Assembly (NCBI GenBank): GCA_003427395.1
Contig: BFEA01001135.1
Coordinates: 48,972-103,201, forward strand
Origin: Chara braunii
Lineage: Eukaryota; Streptophyta; Charophyceae; Charales; Characeae
Reading direction: 5' to 3'
Length of the DNA stretch: 54,230 nt
Part shown: piece by piece, positions 10,382 through 21,913 of the stretch
Layout: every line of letters begins with the position of its first letter
Numbering within the stretch: position 1 is the first letter of the stretch
Program-made: the position numbers and the translations under genes
The notes under the pieces: model-generated
The model's input: only the letters and a program-made list of their open reading frames with translations
The model's database searches: none
What the model was told of the DNA's origin: nothing

Positions 10382-12872
10382 GTGTAACCACACTTGCTTT
10401 TCATTCACACTCTTCATGCATACAGCAGCGTAGCATACGGGCAGCATGTGGCCACTCTATACTCAAAGATATAGCAGCCAGATAAGAGTCCACTTGCAAC
10501 TAGCTATGGCGACTCAGCACCCAACAACCCACTGTTCACACACACCGGACCACTCTGGGTATCCCACAATGCTACTTACTAAGCACACACTAAAAGAGAA
10601 CAGACAAACAGGCTGAACAGACAGACAAAATCGCACAGACTGTAACACACACANACACACAGAAGAGGGAAAGACGAACAGACAATATCGGGCGAACAAA
10701 TATACCAGGTAACAGACACACCAGGAAGACAAATACACAAGCACACATGGACAAACGCAGACCTATCAAGACAAGCACTGATGTGCAGACAGATTGAACC
10801 AAACGAGCGGACCGACTGGACAAACCAACAGCGAACAGACAATCAGACGACAAATGGACAGTTGGGAGGACTGATATACCAAGAAACAGACAGGCAGGAA
10901 AGCTTACTTGTGGCTCCATAGCTTTCGCCTGATCCCTCTGCTCTGTCTGATCCACTTCTCTCCGTCTGTGTATACGGCAGGACTGTGCCGAGCTGTCAAT
11001 TATGTGGCCCTAACAGGTGCTACTTCGTTTCTGCTTTGCCTTTTGCCTTCCATGGAAATGTCCCAAGATGCGCACCTGACATTATGGTTCTCATGCGAAT
11101 GATACCCTGGGCCAATCGTCAATGACACCGTCCGATCCCACCAAACTGAGACTCACCCGCATGCGTTTGCACTTGCACACACCACGTCCAAGCTCACCAA
11201 CTAAACACAGGGCATACTTGCAAGATCGCATGATCACAAACATATCCAGGAGGCACAACAAAACAAAGTCTGATTTTGAATCTATGGTGGTCCTCGGGTA
11301 CACGTGGCCGCTGTGTGAATGGAAACGAGGTTGTGAGTGTAGCTAGAGACATAACTGGTGCTGGGAACATGCGACATTGGCCGATGTACGCTCGTACTCC
11401 GGAAAAGCTACTGCCGTCAACTTCTTGCGCTGTAGTATAGGCCAGTAGGATGTATTGCATGTAGTTTGGGCACCAGGGCGCCAGATAGGATACCAACATT
11501 GATTCTTCGTTGATGATGATGACGAGACTACTTCAGCATTGTCAATTATGAACTCTTGGTATGACCTCATTTGGTAAATCTCGTGGTGCAATCCTGCAGT
11601 TGGTTCGAGATCAGAACTGTCTAATCTCATATGTATGATGCCGTTTGATTACTGAAGTTTGCTATTATTCATTTCCTTGCAGTATTACTGTTATTATTAT
11701 TATTATTAATATTATTATTATTATTGTTATTATTATTATTATTTGCGTAATTAGACTTCTTTGCATATGCACAGTAGCACAGCAACTGGCAACATGAGCC
11801 CACTCGGAACTCAGAGATACGGCACCCAGACATGAGTACACTTCCAAAGGTGACTCAGTGCCCAAACAACTCACTGTTCACATACACCGGATCGCCCCGG
11901 ATGCCGTACGCTCGGCACTCTCTGGGCGCCTGCAGACTAGCGTGCACAAGCCGTTGTAGCAACGCTTTCGCATGACTTCAACAGGAATGAATGAATGGTT
12001 GAGTGCCGCCTCCTGATGTATACTCCTGTAATCGATGATCTGAGTCTTTCCATCGGTCCGTGGTACTCACAATATCAGAGGGCACTTACTGGGCTGGACT
12101 GGGACTGACTGGTCCCGGTGCCGCTGGCCGCATGGTATTGCACCGCAGGTTCACCCCAGTCATACGGATGCAGAAACACAGCGATACCCGCAGGAACACA
12201 CAGACATACAGCGAATGCACAAATACAACAAAGTACACAAACATAGCAGAATACACGCGGATACAGCAAAATACACAGATACGGTGGATTACTCACGTAC
12301 GCAGTCACGAGACCTGTATAGTGGAATACATACACATACTGTGACACACACGCTTCCACTTGCACACACAGCGTCCAAACTCAACAAGTGAGCGCGGGGC
12401 ATGCATGCAAGATCGCTTGATCACAAACATAGCTAGAGAAAATAGCAAACAAAGTCTGATTCTCAAAGGACTGGATTTTCTTAGAAAAGTCCTGAGTTCG
12501 GGTGTGTGAGTCATCAAGGTCTGATGAGGGTGACGAGATACGTACCTGACGCATGAAGGAAGAGGCGGCTATGATATTGATATCACGTCCGTCATTGGCC
12601 TTCGGGAGTTGGAGTGAGCCTGTTGCATGAACGCAACTTTAGGTAGGATAGTAGGGTAGAGTAGGCTGGGACGCTGGGGCGCTGAGCGCCCGACAGCAAG
12701 AAGTGACCATGGATATTATGTTGGTGTGACTTACGGGCTTGAACATTGGCTCGTTTCTCCGCCATGTTGCTCTATAAGGAATGTTTCTCGATGCTTTATA
12801 CTCTCCGTTTGATCACGACCGTTTCACATCTGTGTCATCTCACAAATTGTTCATATTCATATTCCTTATTAT

Positions 12873-12904
<32 letters not shown>

Positions 12905-13588
12905 CTATGATTACTACTGCTGATATTGATTTTCGGTAGCTTGTGACTCCAGCCAACCTCGTGCCAGCCCTAAGTGAAGGCAGAGCTGAACATCCGCTAA
13001 GGGCACTTGCCCCAACATTCCCAGTAAAGGTCTCAGATAATTGCTGCAAACTAGTTGATTGAAGCGCGATCCGGACCTCGCTCTGTGCCTGGGCATACGT
13101 AGTATGGGGCCAACACATTACGAAGTGGTTGCGGATCACAAGGGACTCAGCGCTGACGCCGCACCTGTGTGCAGGAATGAGGTGGCGTGAGCTGCAGCCG
13201 GACAGCAGGGCGCCAGTGGCTATGGCAAGGAAATACGGAACAACGGGTGCGCGTGCAGGAAAGAGGGCGTGTACGTGCGTATGTAGGACACTTAGGGTAN
13301 ATCCTAGTTGGATGAGAATGTGTTGTGTGTATGTGNAAACGACTTGTAAGGTGCAGCGAACTGGAAGGTACNNTGTTAAGGGNGGTGTGCCACAACCACG
13401 ACCAAAGGAAAACTGAATCTGANTATATTCCTGGTCAGGTTCATACCTATGAAGTTCATGGATACCGGATGCCAAATCAAATTACCATTATTTTATCCTT
13501 TTCAGTATTTACTTAATTTACTGTTATTATTGCTATTGTTATTGCTATTACTATGTTATTTTTATTATTATTATTATTGTTATTACTA

Positions 13589-13635
<47 letters not shown>

Positions 13636-13660
13636 TATTATTATTATTATTATTTTTGTG
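6240..13660. repeat. Modular LTR body with recurring (ATT)n tracts
   Basis: ATT/TTA tracts occur near 6240, 8570-8666, 9838, 10262-10380, 11690-11740, 12866-12900 and 13510-13655. Sequence beside them recurs in diverged form. One example is the module around TCGGATCATTGG..TCTAAGT...GGTCTGCACCT at 6820-6960 and 7960-8120 (with a third copy at 31690-31860). Others are TGGCTCCATAGCT...CGCCTGATCCCTCTG at 9348 and 10912, and GATTCTTCGTTGATGATGATG-like sequence at 10097 and 11499. The LTR appears to have grown by internal segmental duplication. Confidence 0.65.
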
Positions 13661-14399
13661 TCGTTTATCATCATTAGACATCATACAGGGCCGGAGATGA
13701 AGAGAAAGCATGGGGTATTGGAGGGGAGGTGAAGATACCATTTGCGATAAGTGCCCACCTCCTTCATCCTTCTCCATACTTATCATTGGGTGGTCCTCTC
13801 AGATGCCTGCCTCCTTGGTCTATTTGTTTGACGACATGATCCCCTTTGGTTAATCATGGTCTCAGCTTAACCTAAGGACTAGCAATTGATTGCATAGATC
13901 ACACATGATCAGTGACAGGGCGATTGCGGGAGCTCTTACGGAGTTCAGGCGGGACTCTGGAGGGAGGGAATAACGAGGTACGTTACTTCGACCCAGGTGC
14001 TGTCTCATACAGGCTATCATCGTGACAATGATCATAAGGGTTAGGAATTCAGAATCAATAAACTCTTAAAGTCTTGGATTGCGGGTAGAGAAAAGTTTGG
14101 CTGAATGGAGACTAATTGTTTTTGGATACAACAATCTTGTTGTGGGCATCGATCTTGTTGTGGGCATTGATTGGAGGTATGGATACAAGCTATCAACCTC
14201 CCGCGATCATTCTCTCTATATCCCATCCAAACAGATGATGGGTACCTTGGTCTGAGTTGCCATAATCAACTGTCATAGATCACACCGATCATTGCTCATT
14301 ATACATCTGATCCTACAATAAGTCTCCAAACTAACAACGATCCGGGACTCGAATGCCATCAAAAGCGATGACTTAAGCCATAGATAAGACTTGTGTGGG

Positions 14400-15180
14400 G
14401 TGTAAGAATAACAGGGAAAGCCTGCCTTAACTCCAAATGAGTCTTACGCTTGGTCAGTGGTAAGTGCAAGGATCCTTGGACACCCGCCTTATTGAAGGCT
14501 AGCCAGTGATAAGAGAAGCAGGGAAATCCTGCCTTATCAGTGACTAGTCTGATATAAGAGTTGTGAGGTTTCAAGGACACTTGCCTTATCATTAACCAAC
14601 TTAACATTCTTTTTAGAGGTACGAGTAAGCAAGGACCCTTGGACACCCGCCTTATTAAGGGTCAGCCGCTGATAAGAGTAGCAGGGGAATCCTGTCTTAT
14701 CAGTGGCCAGTCTGATATAAGAGTTGTGAGGTTTCAAGGACACCTGCCTTATCACCGATTAAACCTAACATTCTTTTCAGTGGTAAGAGTAAGCAAGGAC
14801 CCTTGGACACCCGCCTTATTGAGGGCTAGCCAGTGATAAGAGTAGCAGGGGNTCTTTTCAGTGGTAAGAGTAAGCAAGGACCCTTGGACACCCGCCTTAT
14901 TGAGGGCTAGCCAGTGATAAGAGTAGCAGGGGAATCCTGTCTTATCAATGGCTAGTCTGATATAAGAGTCGTGAGGTTTCAAGGACACCTGCCTTATCAA
15001 TAAACATCCTGAAACTTAGTTAATGATAAGAGTAGCAAGGATCCTTGGACACACCCGCTTTATTGAGGGTTAGTCAGTGATAAGAGTAGCAGGGGAATCA
15101 TGTCTTATCAGTGACTAATCCGATATAAGAAGTAGCGAGGTTTCAAGGACACCTGCCTTATCAGTGGCTAACCATAGGAT
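14400..15180. repeat. Tandem array of about 165-bp units in the 5' LTR
   Basis: GGTTTCAAGGACAC recurs at about 14567, 14730, 14973 and 15148. Between these sites lie GATAAGAGTAGCAGGGGAAT, CTGTCTTATCA, CTGATATAAGAG and AAGGACCCTTGGACACCCGC. A single N at 14852 separates exact 80-bp copies (14772-14851 and 14853-14932), so part of the array length is an assembly artefact. The 3' LTR carries the same array at 39640-40860 around the N gap. Confidence 0.85.
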
Positions 15181-16238
15181 AAGCCTACCGCTAAATGTGC
15201 TTGGCACACAGTGACCAAGACCCACAAGTTTGCCCTTGTCAAACAAAGCTCCAGTAACAGATGGATATGTCCTGAATGGTCTGCTATACCGCCGTTAACT
15301 TTCTCCACAATCTGCATTGTTCAGTCCTAACTAACGATCTCTGATTCTACTGAAAGGGGATAAGTGAGACCTTGCCTCAGAGAAAGACTATCCATTCATC
15401 TGATTCCTTTCCATGAGATTTTTTCCACAAGTTGGATTGATGATGTGATCATGTGTGTTGGGAGAAGGAAAGGGACCTCAGATGAGATAATCCCAAAAGA
15501 GATAAGAATGAGATAGTGAAAAGGAGTATGGAGAATTGTCGTGACGGTAAAAGGGAAGTGAATTATTATTCACTACTTGAAGCGGAATGGGCAACAACCC
15601 AAACAATTAGTTAATAATAGTAGGAGTCAGACAGTGAACACTGAGTCTAGAAGAAACTTTCTAGATCTCAGTTAGAAAGAGAGATGTTAAGATTCTCTTG
15701 GACTGTGTTGTGTCTACAGGTTTCGACGCTTCGAAAAACTTACGGAGAATACGTAAGAGCAGCAATTCTGTTATCTCTGGATAACAGGTCGGTAGAACTC
15801 CGACTCAACTTCCACCCATGGCTTGATACCCACACCTAAGACAATACCTAAGAAGGGAACAGATAAATCTTCCCCCTGTATCTATGCCTAAATTGTCCAA
15901 ATCATACTCAGGAGTCTTCGAAAAGTGTGGGGCTGGGGTAAAAGGAGTCAGGGTTAGGAAAAAATGTTGTTTTCAAGGGTTTGGGGCGTGAGTGGCTTGC
16001 TATGAATGGATTAAAGGTTGACGCTTGTAACGCATTTTGTGTCTGCATCTGTATGTGTATGTGATGTCTTGCATCTGCACAGGTGTTGGACGTTTGTGCT
16101 GTCTCCTGAGTTTGGGATCGTCTGAGAAATTCGGGCAAAGGGGCACGACAATCATGAAAGTGAGGTCCACCTCTCAGTCAGCTCCCCTGATTTACATACA
16201 TATATACATATATATACATATGGCAGTTCTATTTGTGA

Positions 16239-16240
<2 letters not shown>

Positions 16241-16293
<53 letters not shown>
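16241..16293. repeat. (AT)n microsatellite
   Basis: About 26 AT units lie near the end of the 5' LTR. The corresponding site in the 3' LTR (about 41875) has only a few units. Confidence 0.95.
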
Positions 16294-16296
<3 letters not shown>

Positions 16297-16627
16297 GTGA
16301 ATGAGATCGTAGGCTGGTCGGTACCTTGAAAGTAATTTGTTTGGGGCTTCGTTTGAGAAGAATGAGAGATTACTAAGGGTTTGACTCTGACATTTTTATA
16401 AGGTCAACAAAGGAAACATAAAATCATTGTCTTAAGCTAGCTAAGCGTGGAAGACTGTCCGAGAAGTCGACCTGATTAGATAGTCGATCCGGAGAGTTAG
16501 CATCTCGGGGCTCGACATACGGGTCAGTCTTAAGGCGTTCTACCGCGCGTATGCCTATGCTACGGCGATCGAGAAAACGCCCTCGGATGACCTACCTCTG
16601 CGATTGCATGTAAAAGCCTTCGCACGT

Positions 16628-16720
16628 GGGTCAGTAGCTCAGCAGGGATACGCCCACCTAAGGGATGGTGACAACTCTCGCAGGTGGAGGTAATGTTGTA
16701 CCTCGCGGGTTCCCTAACCT
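16628..16720 (+). other. tRNA-like patch near the LTR end
   Basis: TAGCTCAGCAGG at 16635-16646 matches the A-box/D-arm consensus, and GCGGGTTCCC follows about 75 bases later. A full cloverleaf does not fold convincingly by eye. The patch is conserved in the 3' LTR (42214-42300, with one change in the A box). Confidence 0.25.
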
Positions 16721-16872
16721 GTCGTAGGGAGTCGCGAGAGGTATACCACGCGCGCACGGTCGGAGTTGGTATTTCGTGAAGTAACCAAGAAACTCTTGCG
16801 TGACACGACCGTGAGGTCCAACACCAAAAACTTTACTTTACATCTGGGTGTGGGACCGCCGCGCGCGAAAGG

Positions 16873-16890
16873 TGGCGCCGTTGCCAGGGA
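16873..16890 (+). promoter_or_regulatory. Primer binding site (PBS)
   Basis: TGGCGCCGTTGCCAGGGA starts two bases after the inferred LTR end. The TGG start is diagnostic of tRNA 3'-CCA complementarity. It is not the initiator-Met type (TGGTATCAGAGC). TGGCGCCGTTGCC is the form I know from several plant Ty3 lineages (Tat/Ogre/Athila type); the exact tRNA is not assigned here. Confidence 0.8.
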
Positions 16891-17068
16891 TCTCGCTTCT
16901 AGCCGAGGTCCTTAGTGAACGAATTCGGGTAAAGCAAGATCCAGGCAGAACGACAATTATTAAAAGGTCGGTAATTAACTAAGACTCTAAGTAGAATAAG
17001 GTAACTTGGATAGCGGGTGACGAGTAATTACTCCAACTAAATCAATGAGTAAATAAGAGTTTGCGAAT
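16891..17068 (+). promoter_or_regulatory. Leader with candidate splice donor at 17000/17001
   Basis: An untranslated leader runs from the PBS to the first ATG. AAG|GTAACT at 17000/17001 fits the 5' splice consensus and precedes every internal ORF. It is therefore the best donor for the acceptor-like sites found before ORFs B and C, gag1 and gag2. Confidence 0.4.
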
Positions 17069-17446
17069 ATGGCACCTAAGGGACGTGGGACCGGAACTGA
17101 TAGAGGAAGAGGCGGCAGACAAGGAAAGACGTCTGAAAGGCATGTGGACTTGACAAGAGAAAGGAGAGATTGGAATGAAGATGGTGAGGAAAAAGATGAA
17201 GGATTAAGGGCAAGAAGGTATAGGGAGGAGAGGCGCATGCATACCCCAGACCCTGACGAAATGACTTATTATTCATATAGGTATGCAAGGCGTTATGAAG
17301 AATCTCCACCACGCATCCTGACCCTTATCCACTATCTCAAGAACGACAGTTGGCTATCCTTTCCCCGCCTCTTCAACAAGGGCCCCGTGGGGCACCAAGC
17401 GTGCTTGATCCTCCTGGTGATAGGAGGATGTGCATATCGCTTTTAA
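17069..17446 (+). CDS. ORF A: small basic protein, unknown function
   Basis: A 125-residue frame, first after the PBS, with ATG in a good context (A at -3, G at +4). The first ~60 residues are Arg/Gly/Glu-rich (MAPKGRGTGTDRGRGGRQG...), suited to nucleic-acid binding. Residues ~60-100 are Tyr/Arg-rich (YYSYRYARRYEESPP), and the C-terminus is hydrophobic (QACLILLVIGGC). I do not recognise it. It might be an exon: TATAG|GTATGC at 17280/17281 resembles a splice donor, although the joins I tried to ORF B do not keep frame. It could also be a decayed N-terminal part of the ORF B family. Confidence 0.45.
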   Translation: MAPKGRGTGTDRGRGGRQGKTSERHVDLTRERRDWNEDGEEKDEGLRARRYREERRMHTPDPDEMTYYSYRYARRYEESPPRILTLIHYLKNDSWLSFPRLFNKGPVGHQACLILLVIGGCAYRF

Positions 17447-17655
17447 TGTTTCTACTATGTCAAATAGAGATATGTGGGTTAATAACATATTTGTTATACA
17501 AAAATATTATATAAAGGTTCAAAAGGATCGAAGGAGATGATGGGATAGAAAGGGGAACTAATCAGATCTTGGGATTATAAGTCTACTAGATAAAATAAAA
17601 AAGATGTGGGCTGGATTGTGTTGTGTAGTAGGTGGATTGTGCCGACGAGAAAAAG

Positions 17656-18363
17656 ATGGTTTCTGCCCGATATCAAATCACGATCAGAGAGCCCGTGCAA
17701 ATGAGGCGTGGCCTGATGATGAATCTGCCAAGTCGTCATGAGGAGAACGAAGAGACGGGGTATTGTTGGGGGATTTCTGTAGAGGAACAAACTTTCATTT
17801 GGATCGAGTCTGGATGGGTTAGAGGCGAAAATCGCGCAGTAGAAAGGGTTACCTTGTATCTTTCTTCGGAGAAATTGCAAACTATCATAATAAATTTAGT
17901 CTTAGGAACTGATCGATCTCTTTCCAGACTATTGTGGATAGCAGAATCTGCGCTCGAGTCTAGGAGAAGAGATGCAAGTTTGAATAGGTTTGAAGGAATG
18001 ATAGGAACTGTGAGGGTGAGAAAGGCTAACGATTTTCTTCCACCAGCAGTATATCTGAGAGGGACCCTTCCTATGTTTATCGTAGATGCAACCTTCGGAG
18101 GGAAGACTCGAGTGGAAAGGGCTGCGGAAGCCGCAATGGCAGTACCTGAGAGAGAATATCACGCATTTACCCCTCTGCTGGTATACTACATATACCTAGA
18201 GATAGGACACTTGATTGAAGGAAGGGACCCTCAAGACGTACTATCAAGGGTCGACTCATATGCACGTCAGTACGATTAGGGAAATAGGCATGTCTACTGG
18301 GAAGAACTGAAGCAGAGGGTCCTCGATCAAATAGAAAGGGGTGCTCAAGGGAGACTGAGATAG
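17656..18363 (+). pseudogene. ORF B: unknown protein, paralog of ORF C
   Basis: The frame is open from before 17656. The first ATG has a strong context (AAGATGG), and an acceptor-like TTGTGTTGTGTAG ends at 17628. The open part stops at TAG 18277-18279, but similarity to ORF C continues through that stop (YWEELKQRVL against YWRNLCREAC) to a TAG at 18361-18363. The stop therefore looks like a lesion or a readthrough codon. Motifs shared with ORF C are ISVEEQTFIWIESGW, VERVTLYL, a YLRGTLPMFIVDATFGG block, VERAAEAAMAVPE and YYIYLEIG...RDPQDVLSRVDSYAR. No signal peptide, membrane segment or zinc knuckle is seen. It matches no retroelement domain that I know. Its place between PBS and gag recalls the extra ORF1 of Ogre elements, but I see no sequence similarity to it. 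Confidence 0.6.
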
Positions 18364-18446
18364 AAAATTGTCAAGAAATGGGGAAATTGAGCAGTTACTA
18401 AGAAGAGAAAGGTACTTTTTTTGGCTGTTGTAACAGGTAAACCAGG

Positions 18447-19226
18447 ATGACTCCTTTAATGTGGTTCGCTGATCGGAGCTTCCTGATCAACTTGCCAGAG
18501 CCAAAGGAAGGAGGAGTCAAAAAGACACTGCCGAAGAGGACAATAGATATGGATGAGGAAATGGATTCATGGTGCGGGATACCAATAGGACAAGAAGCCT
18601 TCCTTTGGATAGAAACTGGGTGGACCACGAGAGAAAGACAGACAATAGTAAAAGTGACACTTTATTTACCGGCCCTTCTCTGGAGAGCACACGCGATCGA
18701 TCTTGCGATAGGGGAAAACCACCCCATCTCTAAGTATGTATTGATTGCCGGATCGGTCCTTGACGCATTTTCAAGGAGAATGTATTGGGGAGAAGAAGGA
18801 GAAGTTATAAAATCAATCGAAGCAAAGTGAACCTCTGAATTCGTGTATCCAACAAGGTATATTAAAGCCACGCTTTCGTGCTTCATAATTGATGAAGCAT
18901 TCTGGGGGATTGAGAATGTAGAACGAGCAGTACTCGCAGCCCAATCAGTTCCAGAGATGGGCTTCGAATTCGAGGCATCGGAAGTTGTTTACCGTCTATA
19001 CTTAGAGATGGGACCGAAACTAAAGAGTAGGGATTTCTATAACGTATTATGCGTAGTAAACACGTACCTACGCATCCATCATTTTGAGGATCTCTCGACC
19101 TACTGGCGCAATCTTTGCCGGGAAGCATGTATCGAAGAATTTATAGATGAGATCCCTTCTTTATTTGGTATGGTTAGAAGCTTTTGGCACGGGGACTGGG
19201 TACCCCTAAAAGAAATACTCGGTTGA
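18447..19226 (+). pseudogene. ORF C: unknown protein, tandem paralog of ORF B
   Basis: About 260 codons in one frame, broken by a single TGA at 18828-18830. It starts at an ATG ten bases after an acceptor-like GTTGTAACAG (18436). Shared blocks with ORF B are IPIGQEAFLWIETGW, VKVTLYL, a YIKATLSCFIIDEAFWG block, VERAVLAAQSVPE and VYRLYLEMG...RDFYNVLCVVNTY. The order and spacing are the same, so the two arose by tandem duplication followed by strong divergence. That both were kept as long ORFs suggests past selection. ORF C extends about 35 residues beyond the point where ORF B similarity ends, with a Trp-containing tail (FWHGDWVPLK). Function unknown. Confidence 0.6.
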
Positions 19227-19381
19227 GAGAAAGGGGTATAATAAGTCATATATAGGGTAAGAACAAGTGACAAGAGTAAAGATACGTCAAGATAGTGACG
19301 GAGAGGGTGGATCAATGGTCGTTTTGTGTGTCTTAACAGGGTCTACGGTCTAGCAGGAACCAAGAAAGAAAAAGGGGAAAG

Positions 19382-21913
19382 ATGGGCAATTCCAGCGCCA
19401 ACGGAGGGCCGTCAATCACCGCGGCAGAAATCGTCAAGTTGCTAGAGAAAAGAACGATAAAGAGATCTAACCTACCGAGGATAGACATATTCCCTTTCAA
19501 AGGGGATAGGGTCACTCATTGGTTAGAACTGCTTGAGCAAATCTTCAACCAATTGACACCGGCCAAGAAGTTCGTCCAGTTGTTCGAGTATGTATGGTGG
19601 GAATGCACCTCTGAAGTGGAAGAGGTAGTGAGGAAGTCCAACAATGATTGGACTGAGTTTAAAGGGGTATGCAAAAAACGTTTAAGCTAGGAGATGGCCT
19701 GCTCATAATTGACCATCTCTATAACATGAACATAGATGACTTCACCACGATCAGGGCATTCGCCAACACGTTCGAAAAGACAGCCGAGAGGGTCCCTGGA
19801 CTGTCTGAAGAGATGTAGTGCGTCATTTTCCTAGGGAAATTCTCTGGGTATGAGGCGATGGAACTAACTCGAGGGGGAGCCGCCGGGAGAAAGACAACTT
19901 GGGAAACCATCAAAAGGAACATCGTGGCGGGAGACATGGACCAAGTGTTCCATCACCAAATCAAGGTCGAACGAAAGAAAAGAAAGGCAGTAGGGACGAT
20001 CCAAGGAACAAATAGTGTACTTGGAGGAGTGTTGAGCAATATGGCAAATGAGATAAAAGAGCTTAGGGAAAGAGTGACACCATCGAAAGTGTTAACAGTG
20101 ACACAGTCGTCAGGAAAGAGAAGAAAGGAAGAGGAAGATGGAGAGGAAGAGGCAGAAGATGAAGGACCAGAAGGAACGGGCAAACTGACTAAGTGTCAGA
20201 GGAAGGCTAAAAATATTGCTATCGGGGGACAAGGCTCCGAAAAAGGACAAGTAACTCAACAAGCGATAGTCCAGTATGGACAGGAGCCGTCAACGAGCAC
20301 AACACAATATGGTCAATGGCCCGTGGGTCCGCCTATGGGAGCATGGCCTGGGTACTTCCCGGTAGGGCCATGGCCTACGCAGGGTCCATATCCCATGTTA
20401 CCCCAGAATCAGAATTTGGGAGGAAACCAAAACGCGGGACAACTCCAACTGACCGGGCAGAACCAACCAGGATCAAGTCGCCAGGGTGGTCAAAACCAGA
20501 ACAGGTCCCAAGGACAAGGACAAGGACAGAGACACAGACAAGGACGTGGGAGATGTAGGAATGGTGGTAGAAATCAGGGACCAGGGGAACGAGGAGCAGG
20601 TAACAGAGGGGGTGGAAACCAAGGTGGGAACTGGGGGCAGCCCCAAGGGGGTGCAAATCCAGTCGGATAGGAATACCAACAAGGGTATGATCGTGGATAC
20701 GACCAAAGCTATGGAAGGGGGTATGGTAGAGGAAACGGACAATGGAACGGACAAGGATATGGCAGGGGGTGGATTGATTACAATGAATGCGTTGTACCCA
20801 TTGCGCGATCAAAGGGCACACGGTGAAACGGTGTAATGTTAGAAAGCTTGACGAACGTGAATGGCTCATAACATCAAACATGGAAAGCGAGGGGTTCGAC
20901 CAAAATGGTAGGGTGATTGATCATGAGATTCCAGGGGGCACAAGGGAAGAGGCTCTTCGTGTGGCCGCGTTTGGTCCCAACGCACCAGGGATGATCCGAA
21001 TTTGGCAGGAAAGGGAAGAACCAGTAGTGCAGGTCGAAGATATAACTAACTTGGAAGAGAAAGTGAATAGGATGAGAATTGGAGAAGACAAGGGAGACGT
21101 GCCGCTGGTGGAAGAAGAAACAGAGGAGGAAGACGTTAGGGATAACGTCAGAGACACGTTCGATAGGATGGAAGACTTGGTAGACAAAATGCAGAGGCTA
21201 CATCTGAGGCTTCAAGGGATATGTGAAGAAGCAGGAAGAGAAGGAGCTAGATGCCCAAAAGTATTTACCATGGGGCGCGGGGGATCAAAAGATGGGTCAA
21301 ATGAACCCAACCCGAGAATGTTGAGAGCCAATATGGCCGCAACGAACAGTGGAAGTCAGAGAAGTATAAGGGGAACGATTCCATTCGCTACAAGAAGACC
21401 CGCAGGAGGGAATCCTCAAAAGAAACAAGCTCAGGCTTCCCAGCCAGCAGAAGAAGAACCACCTATCACGGTAGAGGGTGATGAAGATGAGGATGAGAAG
21501 ATTAGGGAGGAAGAAGAAAGGCAGGCGGAGATAAGGGCTAAGAGAAGGAAAGACGAAGCTAAGGAAGGAAGATCAAAAGGGGATACGGGACCAAGCAAGA
21601 AGAGGAAGTACCAAACCTCGATCGAAGAAGGGGTGAATCTGGAAGGCCTGGTGAATAAACTGCTGGAGGGGCACAATGAACTACTAAACCTGAAAGAAAT
21701 CCTCGCTTCGGCTCCTAAGTTAAGAGAGATGGTGAAGGCTAGGTTATCACGCCGGAGAGTAGCCTCGGTCCGAATGGGGGATTTAATTCCCAAAGAGGCT
21801 AACTGGAGCGTGGCAGGAAGCAAAATGGATTGGAAGTTCGTGGGAACAGGGTCCATTGATATTATGGTAAAGGGGAAGATGTGTCCTGGATGGTTGACAC
21901 CGGGGCAGAGATG
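19382..21913 (+). pseudogene. gag: gag1: capsid-like, Gln/Gly-rich, CCHC knuckle, acidic linker
   Basis: It begins at an ATG in good context (AAGATGG) 42 bases after an acceptor-like TGTGTCTTAACAG (19339). The capsid-type region shows FPFKGDRVTHWLELLEQ, EVEEVVRKSNNDWTEFKGVC and DDFTTIRAFANTFEKT. Then come a basic stretch (RKKRKA), a Gln/Gly/Asn-rich region, a Tyr/Gly/Arg tract (GYDRGYDQSYGRGYGRG) and a zinc knuckle CTHCAIKGHTVKRC at 20793-20834 (CX2CX4HX4C). A long charged linker leads to protease and includes GLVNKLLEGHNELLNLKEIL. Breaks: frame change near 19670, TAG 19816-19818, TAG 20668-20670, frame change near 20785. This is the virion structural protein of the element. Confidence 0.8.

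Larger units (their letters stand above)
4229..16870 (+). repeat. 5' LTR (about 12.6 kb)
   Basis: It starts TGTCAGAC and ends near GCGCGCGAAA, two bases before the PBS. It contains a terminal hairpin, a CCAAT/TATA-type promoter near 4840-4874, purine-rich GAGA stretches (5330-5640, 7090-7310), several (ATT)n tracts, repeated modules, a ~165-bp tandem array (14400-15180) and a tRNA-like patch near its end. Compared with the 3' LTR it lacks about 504 bp (present at 31686-32189). It carries about 173 bp (12603-12775), 522 bp (13739-14259) and a long AT tract (16214-16293) that the 3' LTR lacks. No protein-coding gene is convincing inside it. Confidence 0.88.

Noticed and set aside
14400-15180. 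CRISPR-like array
   Set aside because: The units are long and diverged without unique spacers of constant size, and the context is a eukaryotic LTR.
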